From NCBI RefSeq assembly GCF_900606115.1, contig NZ_UWPJ01000005.1:434001-498000 (forward strand): a stretch of 64,000 nt of DNA, written 5' to 3'. The number at the start of each line of letters is the position of its first letter. The first letter of the stretch is position 1. The stretch comes from Pigmentiphaga humi (lineage in GTDB: Bacteria; Pseudomonadota; Gammaproteobacteria; Burkholderiales; Burkholderiaceae_B). The notes below the pieces were generated by a model, which had not been told where the DNA came from, did no database searches, and was given only the letters and a program-made list of their open reading frames with translations. Positions 42,218 to 50,484 of this stretch are shown here, in pieces. Both the position numbers and the translations under genes were made by a program.

Positions 42218-43177
42218 TCATTCCTGCTCGCGCATGCGCGCGGCGTCCTGCCGGACGGCCTGGAGGAAGCGTTCGAGCGCAGGCGCGGGCGCGACGTCCG
42301 CGCGAATGACGACGCCTACCGGCGGCAGGATCCAGGGCGGCTGGAACGCCAGGATGGTGAGCACGCCGAGCCGGGCGTAGTGCTGGGCCACGCCGCGCGG
42401 CATGGCGCACAGCACGTCGGTGCTGCGCAGCAGGATTTCGTTGGCGAGCAGGGAGACCGATTCGGCCAGCGGCACGTCTAGCGCCAAGCCCTGTTCGGCG
42501 AAGTAGGCGTCGATGCGCTGGCGCAGCGGCGCGTCGGGCGGCGGCAGTATCCAGGCCTGGCGCGCCAGCGTGGCAGCGGTGATGCGGGTCGAGCGGGCGA
42601 GCGGGTGGCCGACCCGGGCCACGATATAGATCGGTTCTTCGTACAGGACTTCGGTGCGGAAGGCGGTCTGGGCCGAGCCCTGCATTAGCCGGCCGATGAC
42701 GCAGTCGAGTTCGCCGCGCGCCAAACCCGCGAGCAACAGGTCGCTGGTGCCTTCGTGCAGCATGACGGTGACGCCGGGGTTTTCTTCGTGCATGCGCGCC
42801 AGCGCGCGCGGCACCAGCACGGATTGGGCAACCTGCAGCACGCCCGCGCGCACCCGCCCCTTGGCGCCGCGCGTAATGGCAGCGATTTCTTCGCGGGCGC
42901 CTTCGAGGTCGGCCAGCAGCACGCCGGCTTTCTGGACCAGGGCCGTGCCGTAGGGCGTGGGCGCGATGCCGCGGCGCGAGCGGATGAACAGCGGCACGCC
43001 GAAGGCTTCTTCCAGTTCCACCAATAGCTTGCTGGCCGCGGGCTGGGTCATGCCCAGCTGCGCGGCCGCCTTGTGCACGCTGCCAGCGGCGTACAGCGCC
43101 TCGAGCAGGTCCAGGTGGCGCAGCCGCAGCCGCGAGCGTATCTGCCGGACGGAGGGAACGCGGTAGTCGGGATCCAT
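42218..43177 (-). CDS. LysR-family regulator (divergent from the MBL-fold gene)
   Basis: The 319-residue protein has the LysR helix-turn-helix at residues 14-75 (LRHLDLLEALYAAGSVHKAAAQLGMTQPA in part; LGMTQPAASKLLVELEE) and an effector domain from about 100 (GRVRAGVLQVAQSVLVPRAL). It is divergent from the MBL-fold/Bug pair at 43293-45225 over a 115-bp gap and should regulate it. The ATG at 43177 is 13 residues before the DNA-binding domain. Confidence 0.92.
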   Translation of the reverse strand: MDPDYRVPSVRQIRSRLRLRHLDLLEALYAAGSVHKAAAQLGMTQPAASKLLVELEEAFGVPLFIRSRRGIAPTPYGTALVQKAGVLLADLEGAREEIAAITRGAKGRVRAGVLQVAQSVLVPRALARMHEENPGVTVMLHEGTSDLLLAGLARGELDCVIGRLMQGSAQTAFRTEVLYEEPIYIVARVGHPLARSTRITAATLARQAWILPPPDAPLRQRIDAYFAEQGLALDVPLAESVSLLANEILLRSTDVLCAMPRGVAQHYARLGVLTILAFQPPWILPPVGVVIRADVAPAPALERFLQAVRQDAARMREQE

Positions 43178-43292
43178 GGCGCGTGTGATTCCAATGGGTT
43201 TTCACTTGATTCTAATAATTGATTATCCGGTAGTCACTGCCTGCCTACACTGCCTTCACCGATTGCCACTTACTTCCTACCGAGGTTCACCG

Positions 43293-44186
43293 ATGAAGAT
43301 CACCATGCTGGGCACAGGCGCCGCGCTGCCCGATCCCGATCGCGGCCAGTCCGCCATCCTGCTGACGCTGGACGAGGACCGCCACTACCTGTTCGATTGC
43401 GGCGAGGGGGCGACCCGGCAGATGGTGCGGGCCAACATCGATCCGGCCAAGGTCGGTTTCGTGTTCCTGACCCACCTGCACCACGACCACATTTGCGACT
43501 ACCCCTACTTCGTCATCTCGAGCTGGATGCTGAACAAGACCGGGACGCCGCTGGTGCTGGGGCCCAAGGGCACGCGCCATTTCGTCGACCATTTGTTCGA
43601 GCACGGCGCCTACCAGGCCGATTTCCGCGCGCGCAGCAGTTATCCGGCGCGCCAGGAGAACATCGAGGCGGCGCGGCCGGAAGTGCGCGAAGTGCAGCCC
43701 GGCGTGGTGTTCCAGGACGACAAGGTGAAGATTTCCGTGGACTGGGTCGAGCACATCCCGCGCGAGATCTGCGAATGCTTCGGCGTGCGGGTCGAGGCCG
43801 AGGGCAAGGTCATCGCGTTCAGCGGCGACACCGCGCCCTGTGAAGCCATGGTGCGGCTCGCGCAGGATGCCGACCTGCTGATCCACGAGTGCACGTTTCC
43901 CGAGTCCTTCATCGCGCACCGCGCCAAGACCGGCGTGGGCACGTATTCGCACACCAGTCCTACCGACCTGGGCAAGATCGCCCGGCGCGCCAATGTGAAG
44001 AGCCTGGTGGCCACGCACTTCGGCCACTTCGATTCGACCAGCCCGGTCCTCAAGCGCGCCGCCGCCAAGCATTTGCCGGTGGAGCTGATGGGTCCGCACC
44101 TGATGGACGAGATCGTCGCCGACATCCGCAAGAACTACGACGGGCCGCTGCGCCTGGCGCACGACCTGATGCGCATCGATCTGTAG
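43293..44186 (+). CDS. Metallo-beta-lactamase-fold hydrolase
   Basis: At 297 residues it has the MBL dinuclear metal motif THLHHDHICD (HxHxDH) near residues 68-77, an N-terminal GTGAALPDPDRGQSA and FDCGEGATRQM (as in RNase Z/ arylsulfatase-like members), IAFSGDTAP with the bridging Asp, and VATHFGHFD with the last His. It would hydrolyse an ester, thioester or lactone. Being followed by a Bug receptor and preceded by a divergent LysR gene suggests a catabolic hydrolase for one transported compound; a role in RNA processing is less likely. Confidence 0.88.
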   Translation: MKITMLGTGAALPDPDRGQSAILLTLDEDRHYLFDCGEGATRQMVRANIDPAKVGFVFLTHLHHDHICDYPYFVISSWMLNKTGTPLVLGPKGTRHFVDHLFEHGAYQADFRARSSYPARQENIEAARPEVREVQPGVVFQDDKVKISVDWVEHIPREICECFGVRVEAEGKVIAFSGDTAPCEAMVRLAQDADLLIHECTFPESFIAHRAKTGVGTYSHTSPTDLGKIARRANVKSLVATHFGHFDSTSPVLKRAAAKHLPVELMGPHLMDEIVADIRKNYDGPLRLAHDLMRIDL

Positions 44187-44247
44187 CCCGGCAGGGGAGC
44201 GAAACCGACGCGCCGGCGGGGCCGGCGCAGTTTGCAGGAGTCTAGCC

Positions 44248-45225
44248 GTGACCGATACGCTTTGCCGCCATACCTTTATGTGGGCCGCCGCCGTTTCGCT
44301 GGCCTGCGCCGCCGCCGCCGCGCAGGCCGCCTATCCCGAACGGCCCGTCCGCATCGTCCTGCCCTATGCCGCGGGGGCCGCGGGCGACACCGCCATCCGC
44401 CTGGTCCAGCCGATGCTGGAAAAGCGTCTGGGCCAGCCCCTGATCGTCGACTACCGCAGCGGGGCCGGCGGCAATATCGGCGTGCAGGAGGTCGTGAACG
44501 CCAAGCCCGACGGCTATACGCTGGTGCTCGGCGCCACCAACAATTTCGCCATCAACCAGTTCCTGTACGACAAGCTGGGCTTCGATCCGCTGGCGGACCT
44601 GGCGATGGTGGGCAAGCTCGCCGACGTGCCGGCCTTCATCTATCTGAGCGCCGCGGTGCCGGCACGCGACTACGCCGGTTTCGCACAGTACGCGCGGGCG
44701 CAGGCCGGCAAGCTGAACTACGGCTCGCCCGGCGCGGGGACCACGCCGCACCTGTCGGCCTTCATGCTCAGCGACGCGATGCAGGCGAACATGACCCACG
44801 TGCCCTACCGCGGCTCGCCGCTGGGCGTGCAGGCGCTGCTGGCCAACGACGTCCAGCTCTACATCGGCGGCTATAGCGTCGCGGCCGCGTTCCAGGACCG
44901 GGTCAAGGTGCTCGCCGTCGCTTCTCCCGAGCGCTACCCCGGTCTCGACAGCGTGCCGACCACCGCAGAAGCGGGCATGCCCGACGTGGTGATGAGCAAC
45001 TGGTGGGCGCTGGCCGCGCCCAAGGGCACCGACCCGGCCGTCATCGGGACGTGGTCGCGCGCGCTGAACGAAGTGCTGGCGCTGCCGGAAGTGCGGGCGG
45101 CGTTCCTCAAGGCCGGTTTCGTGCCGGGCACGGGCACGCCCGCGCAGTTCGAGGCCGAGTTGCGCAAGGAGGTGCCGCGCTGGCGCGACATCGTGCGCAA
45201 ATCGGGCATCTCGCTCAGCCAGTGA
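44248..45225 (+). CDS. Bug-family periplasmic receptor
   Basis: The 325-residue protein starts at a GTG with CAGGAG upstream and has a signal peptide (ACAAAAAQAAYPE). Mature signatures: RPVRIVLPYAAGAAGDTA, VDYRSGAGGNIGVQEVV, LNYGSPGAGTTPHLSA and VPYRGSPLGVQALLAND. It follows the MBL-fold gene by 61 bp on the same strand. The VPYRGSP and APKGTDP stretches differ from the other four Bug proteins in this window, so its ligand likely differs too. Confidence 0.9.
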   Translation: MTDTLCRHTFMWAAAVSLACAAAAAQAAYPERPVRIVLPYAAGAAGDTAIRLVQPMLEKRLGQPLIVDYRSGAGGNIGVQEVVNAKPDGYTLVLGATNNFAINQFLYDKLGFDPLADLAMVGKLADVPAFIYLSAAVPARDYAGFAQYARAQAGKLNYGSPGAGTTPHLSAFMLSDAMQANMTHVPYRGSPLGVQALLANDVQLYIGGYSVAAAFQDRVKVLAVASPERYPGLDSVPTTAEAGMPDVVMSNWWALAAPKGTDPAVIGTWSRALNEVLALPEVRAAFLKAGFVPGTGTPAQFEAELRKEVPRWRDIVRKSGISLSQ

Positions 45226-45232
45226 CGCGCCG

Positions 45233-46015
45233 CTAGCCCGCGCCGAAGAACGCGCTCGGCGTTACGCCGAACTGCCGCTTGAACATGGTGGAGAACGCGC
45301 TCGGGCTGGCATAGCCCAGTTCCAGCGCGACGTCGAGGATGCGCGCGCCTTTGGCCAGGCGCTCCAGTCCGGCCAGCAGGCGGGCCTGCTGGCGCCATTG
45401 CCCGAAGGTCATGCCGGTTTCACGCAGGAACAGGCGGTGCACGGTCTTGGCGTCCACACGCAGTCCGTCGGCCCATTCCTGAGCGGTGCGCTTGTCGTCC
45501 GGCTGGGCGACGAGGGCGCCGCAGATGGTGCGCAGCCGCCGGTCGGCAGGCAGGGGCAGCCGCAGCGGCAGCGTCGGCAATTGCCTGAGCTCGTCCAGCA
45601 GCAGGCGCATCACCCGGCCGTCGCGGGTGTCGTCGCGGTAGGGGCCTTCGATCTCGATGGCGGCCAGGATCAGCTCGCGCAGCAGCGGCGACACGGCGAT
45701 GACCGCACACTGGCCGGGGAGGTCGCGGGCCGATCCCGGGTGGACGTAGGCGGTGCGCATGCGCACTTCGCCGACCATGCGCAGTTCGTGCCGCACCGAG
45801 GGCGGCATCCACAGTCCGCGCGTGGGCGGCACCACCCAGCGGCCCTGCTCGGTGATCACCACCATGACGCCGTGCACGGCGTGGATGAGCTGGCCGGTGG
45901 GGTGCTGGTGTTCGCCGGTGGAATGGCCGCCCGGGAAATCCTTGGCCATGGCCGTGACCGGCCGCTCGCGGCGGTCGTACTTGCGGTAGTCGGGTGAGGG
46001 GGGTGGAATGTCCAT
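45233..46015 (-). CDS. AraC-family regulator, divergent from fsr
   Basis: The 260-residue protein has an N-terminal cupin-like domain (FPGGHSTGEHQHPTGQLIHA) and a C-terminal AraC double helix-turn-helix (TAQEWADGLRVDAKTVHRLF and ILDVALELGYASPSAFSTMFK). The ATG at 46015 gives the usual family length; a TTG at 46045 would add ten residues. It is divergent from the fsr gene and probably regulates that exporter. Confidence 0.85.
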   Translation of the reverse strand: MDIPPPSPDYRKYDRRERPVTAMAKDFPGGHSTGEHQHPTGQLIHAVHGVMVVITEQGRWVVPPTRGLWMPPSVRHELRMVGEVRMRTAYVHPGSARDLPGQCAVIAVSPLLRELILAAIEIEGPYRDDTRDGRVMRLLLDELRQLPTLPLRLPLPADRRLRTICGALVAQPDDKRTAQEWADGLRVDAKTVHRLFLRETGMTFGQWRQQARLLAGLERLAKGARILDVALELGYASPSAFSTMFKRQFGVTPSAFFGAG

Positions 46016-46125
46016 TTCGAGAAGAATGGTGCCTGAATTTCGCAAGACAGGCGGATTCTCTGCGGGTACGCTTACGAAACTCCGTACAAACCCCTAACCC
46101 GGATCGGGTGTCCAACGAGACAATC

Positions 46126-47364
46126 ATGCAAAGCGCCACTCCCGCGGCCAGTCCCGCCGTGCCTGCCGAACGCACAGGATTCAAGATCCTGGGCGCCATC
46201 AGCTTCTCGCATTTCCTGAACGACATGCTGCAGTCGCTGATCCTGGCGGTGTACCCCCTGCTCAAGAGCGAGTTCTCGCTCAGCTTTGCGCAGATCGGGC
46301 TGATCACCCTGCTCTATCAGCTGACCGCGTCGCTGCTGCAGCCGCTGATCGGCCTGTACACCGACCGCAAGCCCAAGCCCTATTCGCTGCCGGTGGGCAT
46401 GCTGTGCAGCATGAGCGGCATCCTGCTGCTCGCGTTCGCGTCCAACTATGCGACCGTGCTGCTGGCGGCGGCGCTGCTCGGCATGGGGTCGTCGATCTTC
46501 CATCCGGAATCCTCGCGCGTGGCGCGGCTGGCGTCCGGCGGCCGCCACGGGCTGGCCCAGTCCATCTTCCAGGTCGGCGGCAACGCCGGCAGCGCGATGG
46601 GGCCGGTGCTGGCCGCCTGGTTCATCCTGCCGCGCGGACAGGACAGCATTGCCTGGTTCGCGCTGGCGGCGCTGGTCGCCATGGTGGTGCTGACCCAGAT
46701 CGGCGCCTGGTACAAGCGCCAGCACCTGGCCGGCCCGCGCAAGGCCCGGCCGGCGCCGGCCCCGAACGGCCTCTCGCGCGGGCAGGTGACCGGGGCCATC
46801 TCGGTGCTGCTGATGCTGCTGTTCTCGAAGTATTTCTACATGGCCAGCTTCACCAGCTACTACACCTTCTATTTGATGCACCGCTTCGGCGTGTCGGTGC
46901 AGAGCGCGCAATTGCATCTGTTCTCCTTCCTCGCCGCGGTCGCGCTGGGCACCATCCTGGGCGGCCCCATCGGCGACCGCATCGGCCGCAAGAAAGTCAT
47001 CTGGGGATCCATCCTGGGCGTGGCGCCGTTCGCGCTGGTGCTGCCCCACGTCGGGCTGGCCTGGACCGGCGTGCTCAGTTTCGTCATCGGCCTGATCCTG
47101 GCCTCGGCGTTCTCGGCCATCCTGGTGTTCGCCCAGGAACTGATGCCGGGCAAGGTGGGCACGGTGTCCGGCTTGTTCTTCGGTTTCGCTTTCGGCATGG
47201 GCGGCCTGGGCGCCGCCGTGCTGGGCAAGGTGGCCGACGTGACCAGCATCGAGTTCGTCTACCAGCTGTGCGCGTTCCTGCCGCTGCTCGGCTTGCTGAC
47301 GGTATTCCTGCCGGACCTGCGCAAGGCGCGCGCCGGCGCGGCAGGGGCCGCCGCGCCCGCCTGA
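46126..47364 (+). CDS. fsr: Fosmidomycin-resistance-type MFS transporter
   Basis: The 412-residue MFS protein matches Fsr: GAISFSHFLNDMLQSLILAVYP at the N terminus, IGLITLLYQLTASLLQPLIG, the S-x-Fx-HPE stretch MGSSIFHPESSRVARLASGG, VGGNAGSAMGP and GGPIGDRIGRKKVIWGS. It pumps out fosmidomycin and perhaps other phosphonates. The AraC gene is divergent; a strong G+C hairpin follows at 47376-47403. Confidence 0.88.
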   Translation: MQSATPAASPAVPAERTGFKILGAISFSHFLNDMLQSLILAVYPLLKSEFSLSFAQIGLITLLYQLTASLLQPLIGLYTDRKPKPYSLPVGMLCSMSGILLLAFASNYATVLLAAALLGMGSSIFHPESSRVARLASGGRHGLAQSIFQVGGNAGSAMGPVLAAWFILPRGQDSIAWFALAALVAMVVLTQIGAWYKRQHLAGPRKARPAPAPNGLSRGQVTGAISVLLMLLFSKYFYMASFTSYYTFYLMHRFGVSVQSAQLHLFSFLAAVALGTILGGPIGDRIGRKKVIWGSILGVAPFALVLPHVGLAWTGVLSFVIGLILASAFSAILVFAQELMPGKVGTVSGLFFGFAFGMGGLGAAVLGKVADVTSIEFVYQLCAFLPLLGLLTVFLPDLRKARAGAAGAAAPA

Positions 47365-47375
47365 GGCGGGATTCG

Positions 47376-47403
47376 GGGCGCAGGCGCCACCCCGCCTGCG
47401 CCC
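47376..47403 (+). terminator. Terminator hairpin downstream of fsr
   Basis: GGGCGCAGGCG and CGCCTGCGCCC form an 11-bp perfect stem with a 6-base loop, starting 11 bp after the fsr stop. The U-rich tail after it is short (TTCTAT). Confidence 0.65.
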
Positions 47404-47459
47404 GTCCGTTCTATAGTTGCGGCCTGGGGCGATGCCGCCCCGCTTTTCCCCGGCCCTCC

Positions 47460-47621
47460 ATGAAAACCTTTTTATTGTTCGTCTGCATCGCCTGCGCGCT
47501 ATCCGGCTGCGGCGTCATGGCCGCGCCGTGCCGCGTGGCGTCCGCCGGCCTCAAGATGGTCCCCCTGGTGGGCGGCGTCGCTGCGCTTCCCACCGATGCC
47601 TGCGCCGCGGTGATCGACTGA
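47460..47621 (+). CDS. Small lipoprotein (DUF6726 type)
   Basis: The 53-residue protein has an N-terminal lipoprotein signal ([15 protein letters not shown], Cys17 in ALSGC) and a Cys-containing hydrophobic remainder ([18 protein letters not shown]). It resembles small lipoproteins in front of queC in related bacteria, where function is unknown. Its stop overlaps the queC start (TGATG), so it is translationally coupled to queC. Confidence 0.7.
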   Translation: MKTFLLFVCIACALSGCGVMAAPCRVASAGLKMVPLVGGVAALPTDACAAVID

Positions 47622-48331
47622 TGGATGCCCGCAAAGCCCTCGTGCTCTTTTCCGGCGGCCAGGATTCCACCACATGCCTGGCCTGGGCGCTCGACCGCTA
47701 CGCGGCGGTGGAAACGGTCGGCTTCGATTACGGCCAGCGTCATCGGGTGGAATTGGACGCCCGGCTGAACGTACTGTTCGAAGTGTGTACTCGCTTCCCA
47801 CAGTGGGCACAGCGGCTGGGCGAAGACCACACCATCGACTTGGCCGTGCTCGGCGCGATCAGCGACACCGCGCTGACCCGGGAAAGCGAGATCCGCTTCT
47901 CGGACGCCGGCCTGCCCAACACTTTCGTGCCGGGCCGCAATCTGGTCTTTCTCACCATGGCCGCGGCGCTGGCCTACCGGCGCGGCCTCGACGTGATCGT
48001 GGGCGGCATGTGCGAAACCGATTTCTCCGGCTATCCCGACTGCCGCGACGATACCGTCAAGGCGCTGCAGGTGGCGGTGTCGCTGGGCATGGGCCGGCGC
48101 TTCACCTTCGAGACGCCGCTGATGTGGCTGGACAAGGCCCAGACCTGGCAGATGGCGCAGGACCTGGGCGGTGACGACCTGGTGGACGTGGTGGCCGAGC
48201 ACAGCCACACCTGCTACCTGGGCGATCGCAGCAAGCGCTTCGACTGGGGCTACGGCTGCGGCGCCTGCCCGGCCTGCGAACTGCGCGCGGCGGGATACGC
48301 GCGGTGGCGCCGTGGGGCGGATGGCGGCTGA
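47621..48331 (+). CDS. queC: 7-cyano-7-deazaguanine synthase
   Basis: The 236-residue protein has the PP-loop SGGQDST (11-17), [11 protein letters not shown], the [18 protein letters not shown] core and the zinc site [13 protein letters not shown] with three of the Cys plus one in the preceding HTCYLGDRS stretch. It makes preQ0 from 7-carboxy-7-deazaguanine and ammonia with ATP, a step of queuosine formation. It is coupled to the small lipoprotein gene. No other que genes are in the window. Confidence 0.95.
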   Translation: MDARKALVLFSGGQDSTTCLAWALDRYAAVETVGFDYGQRHRVELDARLNVLFEVCTRFPQWAQRLGEDHTIDLAVLGAISDTALTRESEIRFSDAGLPNTFVPGRNLVFLTMAAALAYRRGLDVIVGGMCETDFSGYPDCRDDTVKALQVAVSLGMGRRFTFETPLMWLDKAQTWQMAQDLGGDDLVDVVAEHSHTCYLGDRSKRFDWGYGCGACPACELRAAGYARWRRGADGG

Positions 48332-48339
48332 GGCTGGGC

Positions 48340-48358
48340 GGGCGCCTTGCGGGCGCCC
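48340..48358 (+). terminator. Weak hairpin after queC
   Basis: GGGCGC (48340-48345) and GCGCCC (48353-48358) form a 6-bp stem with a 7-base loop, shortly after the queC stop. There is no U tract. Confidence 0.35.
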
Positions 48359-48448
48359 CAGATGGACCAACGCCTGCCGCAATAGCCGCCGCCGGCTTTG
48401 CATGCCAACATCCCCTTGCCTGACACCGACGATATTGCGGAGCTTGCC

Positions 48449-48664
48449 ATGACAGTTGCACATTCGCGGGACTGGACCCTGCGGCCACGGATGGAAGGGC
48501 GGCTGGAAGGCCAGACCCAGTTGCTCAAGCGCCTACTGATGAAGAAGTTCGGCATCCTGCCGCCCGCGGTCGTCCAGCGGCTGGAGCAGGCCACGGAGGC
48601 GCAGACCGAAGCCTGGTCGCTGAACGTGCTCGATGCGCCCAGCCTGGACGACGTGTTCCGCTGA
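48449..48664 (+). pseudogene. DUF4351 C-terminal fragment of an Rpn-family protein
   Basis: The 71-codon frame from an ATG with GGAG upstream reads EGRLEGQTQLLKRLLMKKFGILP and ends in SLNVLDAPSLDDVFR, matching the C-terminal DUF4351 region of Rpn (PD-(D/E)XK nuclease/transposase) proteins. The same piece ends the leftward gene at 57503 (EGEARLLENLLSRKFGALP, GTLGEVFR). The nuclease domain is missing. It may be a relic of a mobile family at the left edge of the iron module. Confidence 0.6.
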
Positions 48665-48676
48665 AGCCGTTTTCAG

Positions 48677-48705
48677 GCTTTCGATCGCGGGGCGCGATCG
48701 AAAGC
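48677..48705 (+). terminator. 29-bp perfect hairpin, strong terminator-like stem
   Basis: GCTTTCGATCGCG, a 3-base loop GGG and CGCGATCGAAAGC form a perfect 13-bp stem. It lies 12 bp after the DUF4351 remnant stop and well before the sigma-factor promoter. It has no U tract. Confidence 0.6.
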
Positions 48706-48810
48706 GGCGCGCCTGTGGCCTCGTTCCCTGTGCGGCAACGCGGCCTCGACGCAACAGGGCGGCGCGCATGGGCAAGGTGCCGCTTGCCATGGCTCCGCGC
48801 TTTCATGAAT

Positions 48811-48829
48811 AATAAGAATCATTATCATT
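48811..48829. promoter_or_regulatory. Fur box upstream of the sigma factor gene
   Basis: AATAAGAATCATTATCATT matches the consensus 19-bp Fur site (GATAATGATAATCATTATC) at most positions, with ATCATTATC kept. It lies 31 bp before the sigma factor start, so Fur would shut off the operon when iron is plentiful. Confidence 0.75.
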
Positions 48830-48859
48830 GAATCGCGTCCACGGTGATGCGATGACAGC

Positions 48860-49366
48860 ATGGCCGCCGCTCCCACACCCGCACAGGACGCACTGCATGC
48901 GCTCTATGCCAGCCATCACGGCTGGCTGGTGGGCTGGCTGCGCCGCCGGGTCGACAGTCCGGCCGATGCGGCCGACTTCGCGCAGGACACTTTCATGCGG
49001 CTGATAATGCGCCGCAGCCTGGGCGACCTGGGAGCCGAGCCGCGCGCGCTGCTTACCCACATCGCCAAGGCCTTGCTGGTAGACCATTGGCGCCACCAGG
49101 AAGTCGCGCGCGTCTATCTCGAGGCGCTGGCCAACCAGCCGGAACAGTGCGCCCCATCGGCCGAGACCCAGGCCGCGGTGCGCGAGGCGCTGCTGCGCAT
49201 CGACCGCATGCTGCGCGACATGCCCGAACGCGTGCGGGTGGTGTTCCTGATGGCCCACATCGACGGGCTCAAGTATGCCGAGATCGCCGAACGCCTGGGC
49301 ATGGCGGAGATCTCGGTCAAGCGCCACATGCGCCGCGCTTTCATTGCCTGCATGAGCACGCTGTGA
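48860..49366 (+). CDS. FecI-like extracytoplasmic-function sigma factor
   Basis: The 168-residue protein has sigma region 2 (LYASHHGWLVGWLRRRVDSP and AADFAQDTFMRLIMR) and region 4 (MPERVRVVFLMAHIDGLKYAEIAERLGMAEISVKRHMRRAF). It belongs to the iron-starvation sigma group. A Fur box precedes it and the anti-sigma gene overlaps its stop (GTGA). It should direct transcription of the receptor at 50485 after a signal from the outer membrane. Confidence 0.93.
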   Translation: MAAAPTPAQDALHALYASHHGWLVGWLRRRVDSPADAADFAQDTFMRLIMRRSLGDLGAEPRALLTHIAKALLVDHWRHQEVARVYLEALANQPEQCAPSAETQAAVREALLRIDRMLRDMPERVRVVFLMAHIDGLKYAEIAERLGMAEISVKRHMRRAFIACMSTL

Positions 49367-50376
49367 GCCGCGCCGCCGAGCTTGCCGGAAACCTGCCGCC
49401 CCCCGACCACAAGGCGCTGGGCGAGGCCGCCGACTGGCTGGTGCGTATCCAGAGCGGGCCGTTGTCGCCGCGGGACCAGCGCGCGCTGCTGGCATGGCGC
49501 CGTGCCAGCCAGCGCCATGAGGAAGCCTGGCGGCGCGCGGAGGACGTGCTCGGACTGCTGGGCCGGATTCCGCCCGAACTGGGCAGAGAAGTGCTGCCCA
49601 AGCTGGCCGCGGACGCCCGCGGGCGCAGCCGCCGCCGCGCGTTGGCCATGCTGGTCGCCGGCGCGGGCGCCGTGCCGCTGGCCTGGCTTGCCGCGCGTGG
49701 CGGCGCCGATGCCGCTTTCCTGCTGGCCGATCACGCCACCGCGCTGGGCGAGGTGCGCGAACTGGCGCTGCCCGACGGTACGCGCATCGTGCTCAATACG
49801 CGCAGCGCCATCGACGTGCGCTACGACGACCGCCTGCGCCGCGTGGTGCTGCGGGCGGGAGAGATCCTGGTCGAAACGGCGCCGGATACGGTTCCGGTCA
49901 AACGGCCCTTTCTGGTGGAGACGGCGCAGGGCCGTGCGCAGGCGCTGGGCACGCGTTACACCGTGCGCCAGTTCGATGCCGCCACGGGGGTGGCGGTCTA
50001 CGACGGCCGCGTGGCGCTGCGCCGCACGGGCCAGGCCGAACCGTTCGCGATGCTGTCGCCGGGCCAGTCCCTGCGGTTTTCCGCCAACTGGAAAAGCCCG
50101 CTCGCGCCAGCGGAACCGGCCGACACGGCCTGGCAACACGGCATGCTGGCGGCGCGCAGCATGCGCCTGGACGAATTGCTGGTGGAACTGGGCCGCTATC
50201 GGCGCGGCCTGCTCTATAGCGCCGACGAGGTTGCGGCGCTGCGGGTATCGGGCGCCTTCCCCTTGCACGACATCGATGCCAGCCTGGATCTGCTCGCCGC
50301 GACGATGCCGGTGCGCATCGTGCGCCGCACGCCCTACTGGGTGGCTGTGCACGGGGTCCGGCCAAGCCGGGATTGA
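49363..50376 (+). CDS. FecR-like anti-sigma factor and signal transducer
   Basis: The 337-residue protein has the DUF4880 N-terminal cytoplasmic domain (ADWLVRIQSGPLSPRDQRAL and WRRASQRHEEAWRRAEDVL), a membrane segment (about residues 93-111), a FecR domain (VRELALPDGTRIVLNTRSAIDV) and a C-terminal secretin/TonB short N-terminal-like domain (DELLVELGRYRRGLLYSADE). It holds the sigma factor and relays the receptor signal. GTG at 49363 overlaps the sigma stop. Confidence 0.92.
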   Translation: MSRAAELAGNLPPPDHKALGEAADWLVRIQSGPLSPRDQRALLAWRRASQRHEEAWRRAEDVLGLLGRIPPELGREVLPKLAADARGRSRRRALAMLVAGAGAVPLAWLAARGGADAAFLLADHATALGEVRELALPDGTRIVLNTRSAIDVRYDDRLRRVVLRAGEILVETAPDTVPVKRPFLVETAQGRAQALGTRYTVRQFDAATGVAVYDGRVALRRTGQAEPFAMLSPGQSLRFSANWKSPLAPAEPADTAWQHGMLAARSMRLDELLVELGRYRRGLLYSADEVAALRVSGAFPLHDIDASLDLLAATMPVRIVRRTPYWVAVHGVRPSRD

Positions 50377-50421
50377 GCCGGCAGGATTCGCGCGCAGCGG
50401 GTGATACTTTTTTCCCGCTCG

Positions 50422-50477
50422 TTCGGTAGGGAGAGTAGGGCCTGCACAGCGTGCACGCCCTTCGACACCCTACCGAA
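50422..50477 (+). promoter_or_regulatory. Structured leader upstream of the TonB receptor gene
   Basis: TTCGGTAGGG (50422-50431) and CCCTACCGAA (50468-50477) are perfect 10-bp inverse complements. Nested inside, GGGC-C-TGCAC pairs with GTGCA-C-GCCC around AGC (50438-50460). The whole element ends 7 bp before the ATG at 50485 and the last two bases of the outer arm run into the AAGGAA ribosome site. It could limit translation, terminate or attenuate transcription, or stabilise the message. Confidence 0.6.
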
Positions 50478-50484
50478 GGAAATC

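Noticed and set aside
43178-43292. LysR operator in the gap before the MBL-fold gene
   Set aside because: Arms around TTGATTC and GATTCCAA are imperfect and not clearly symmetric.
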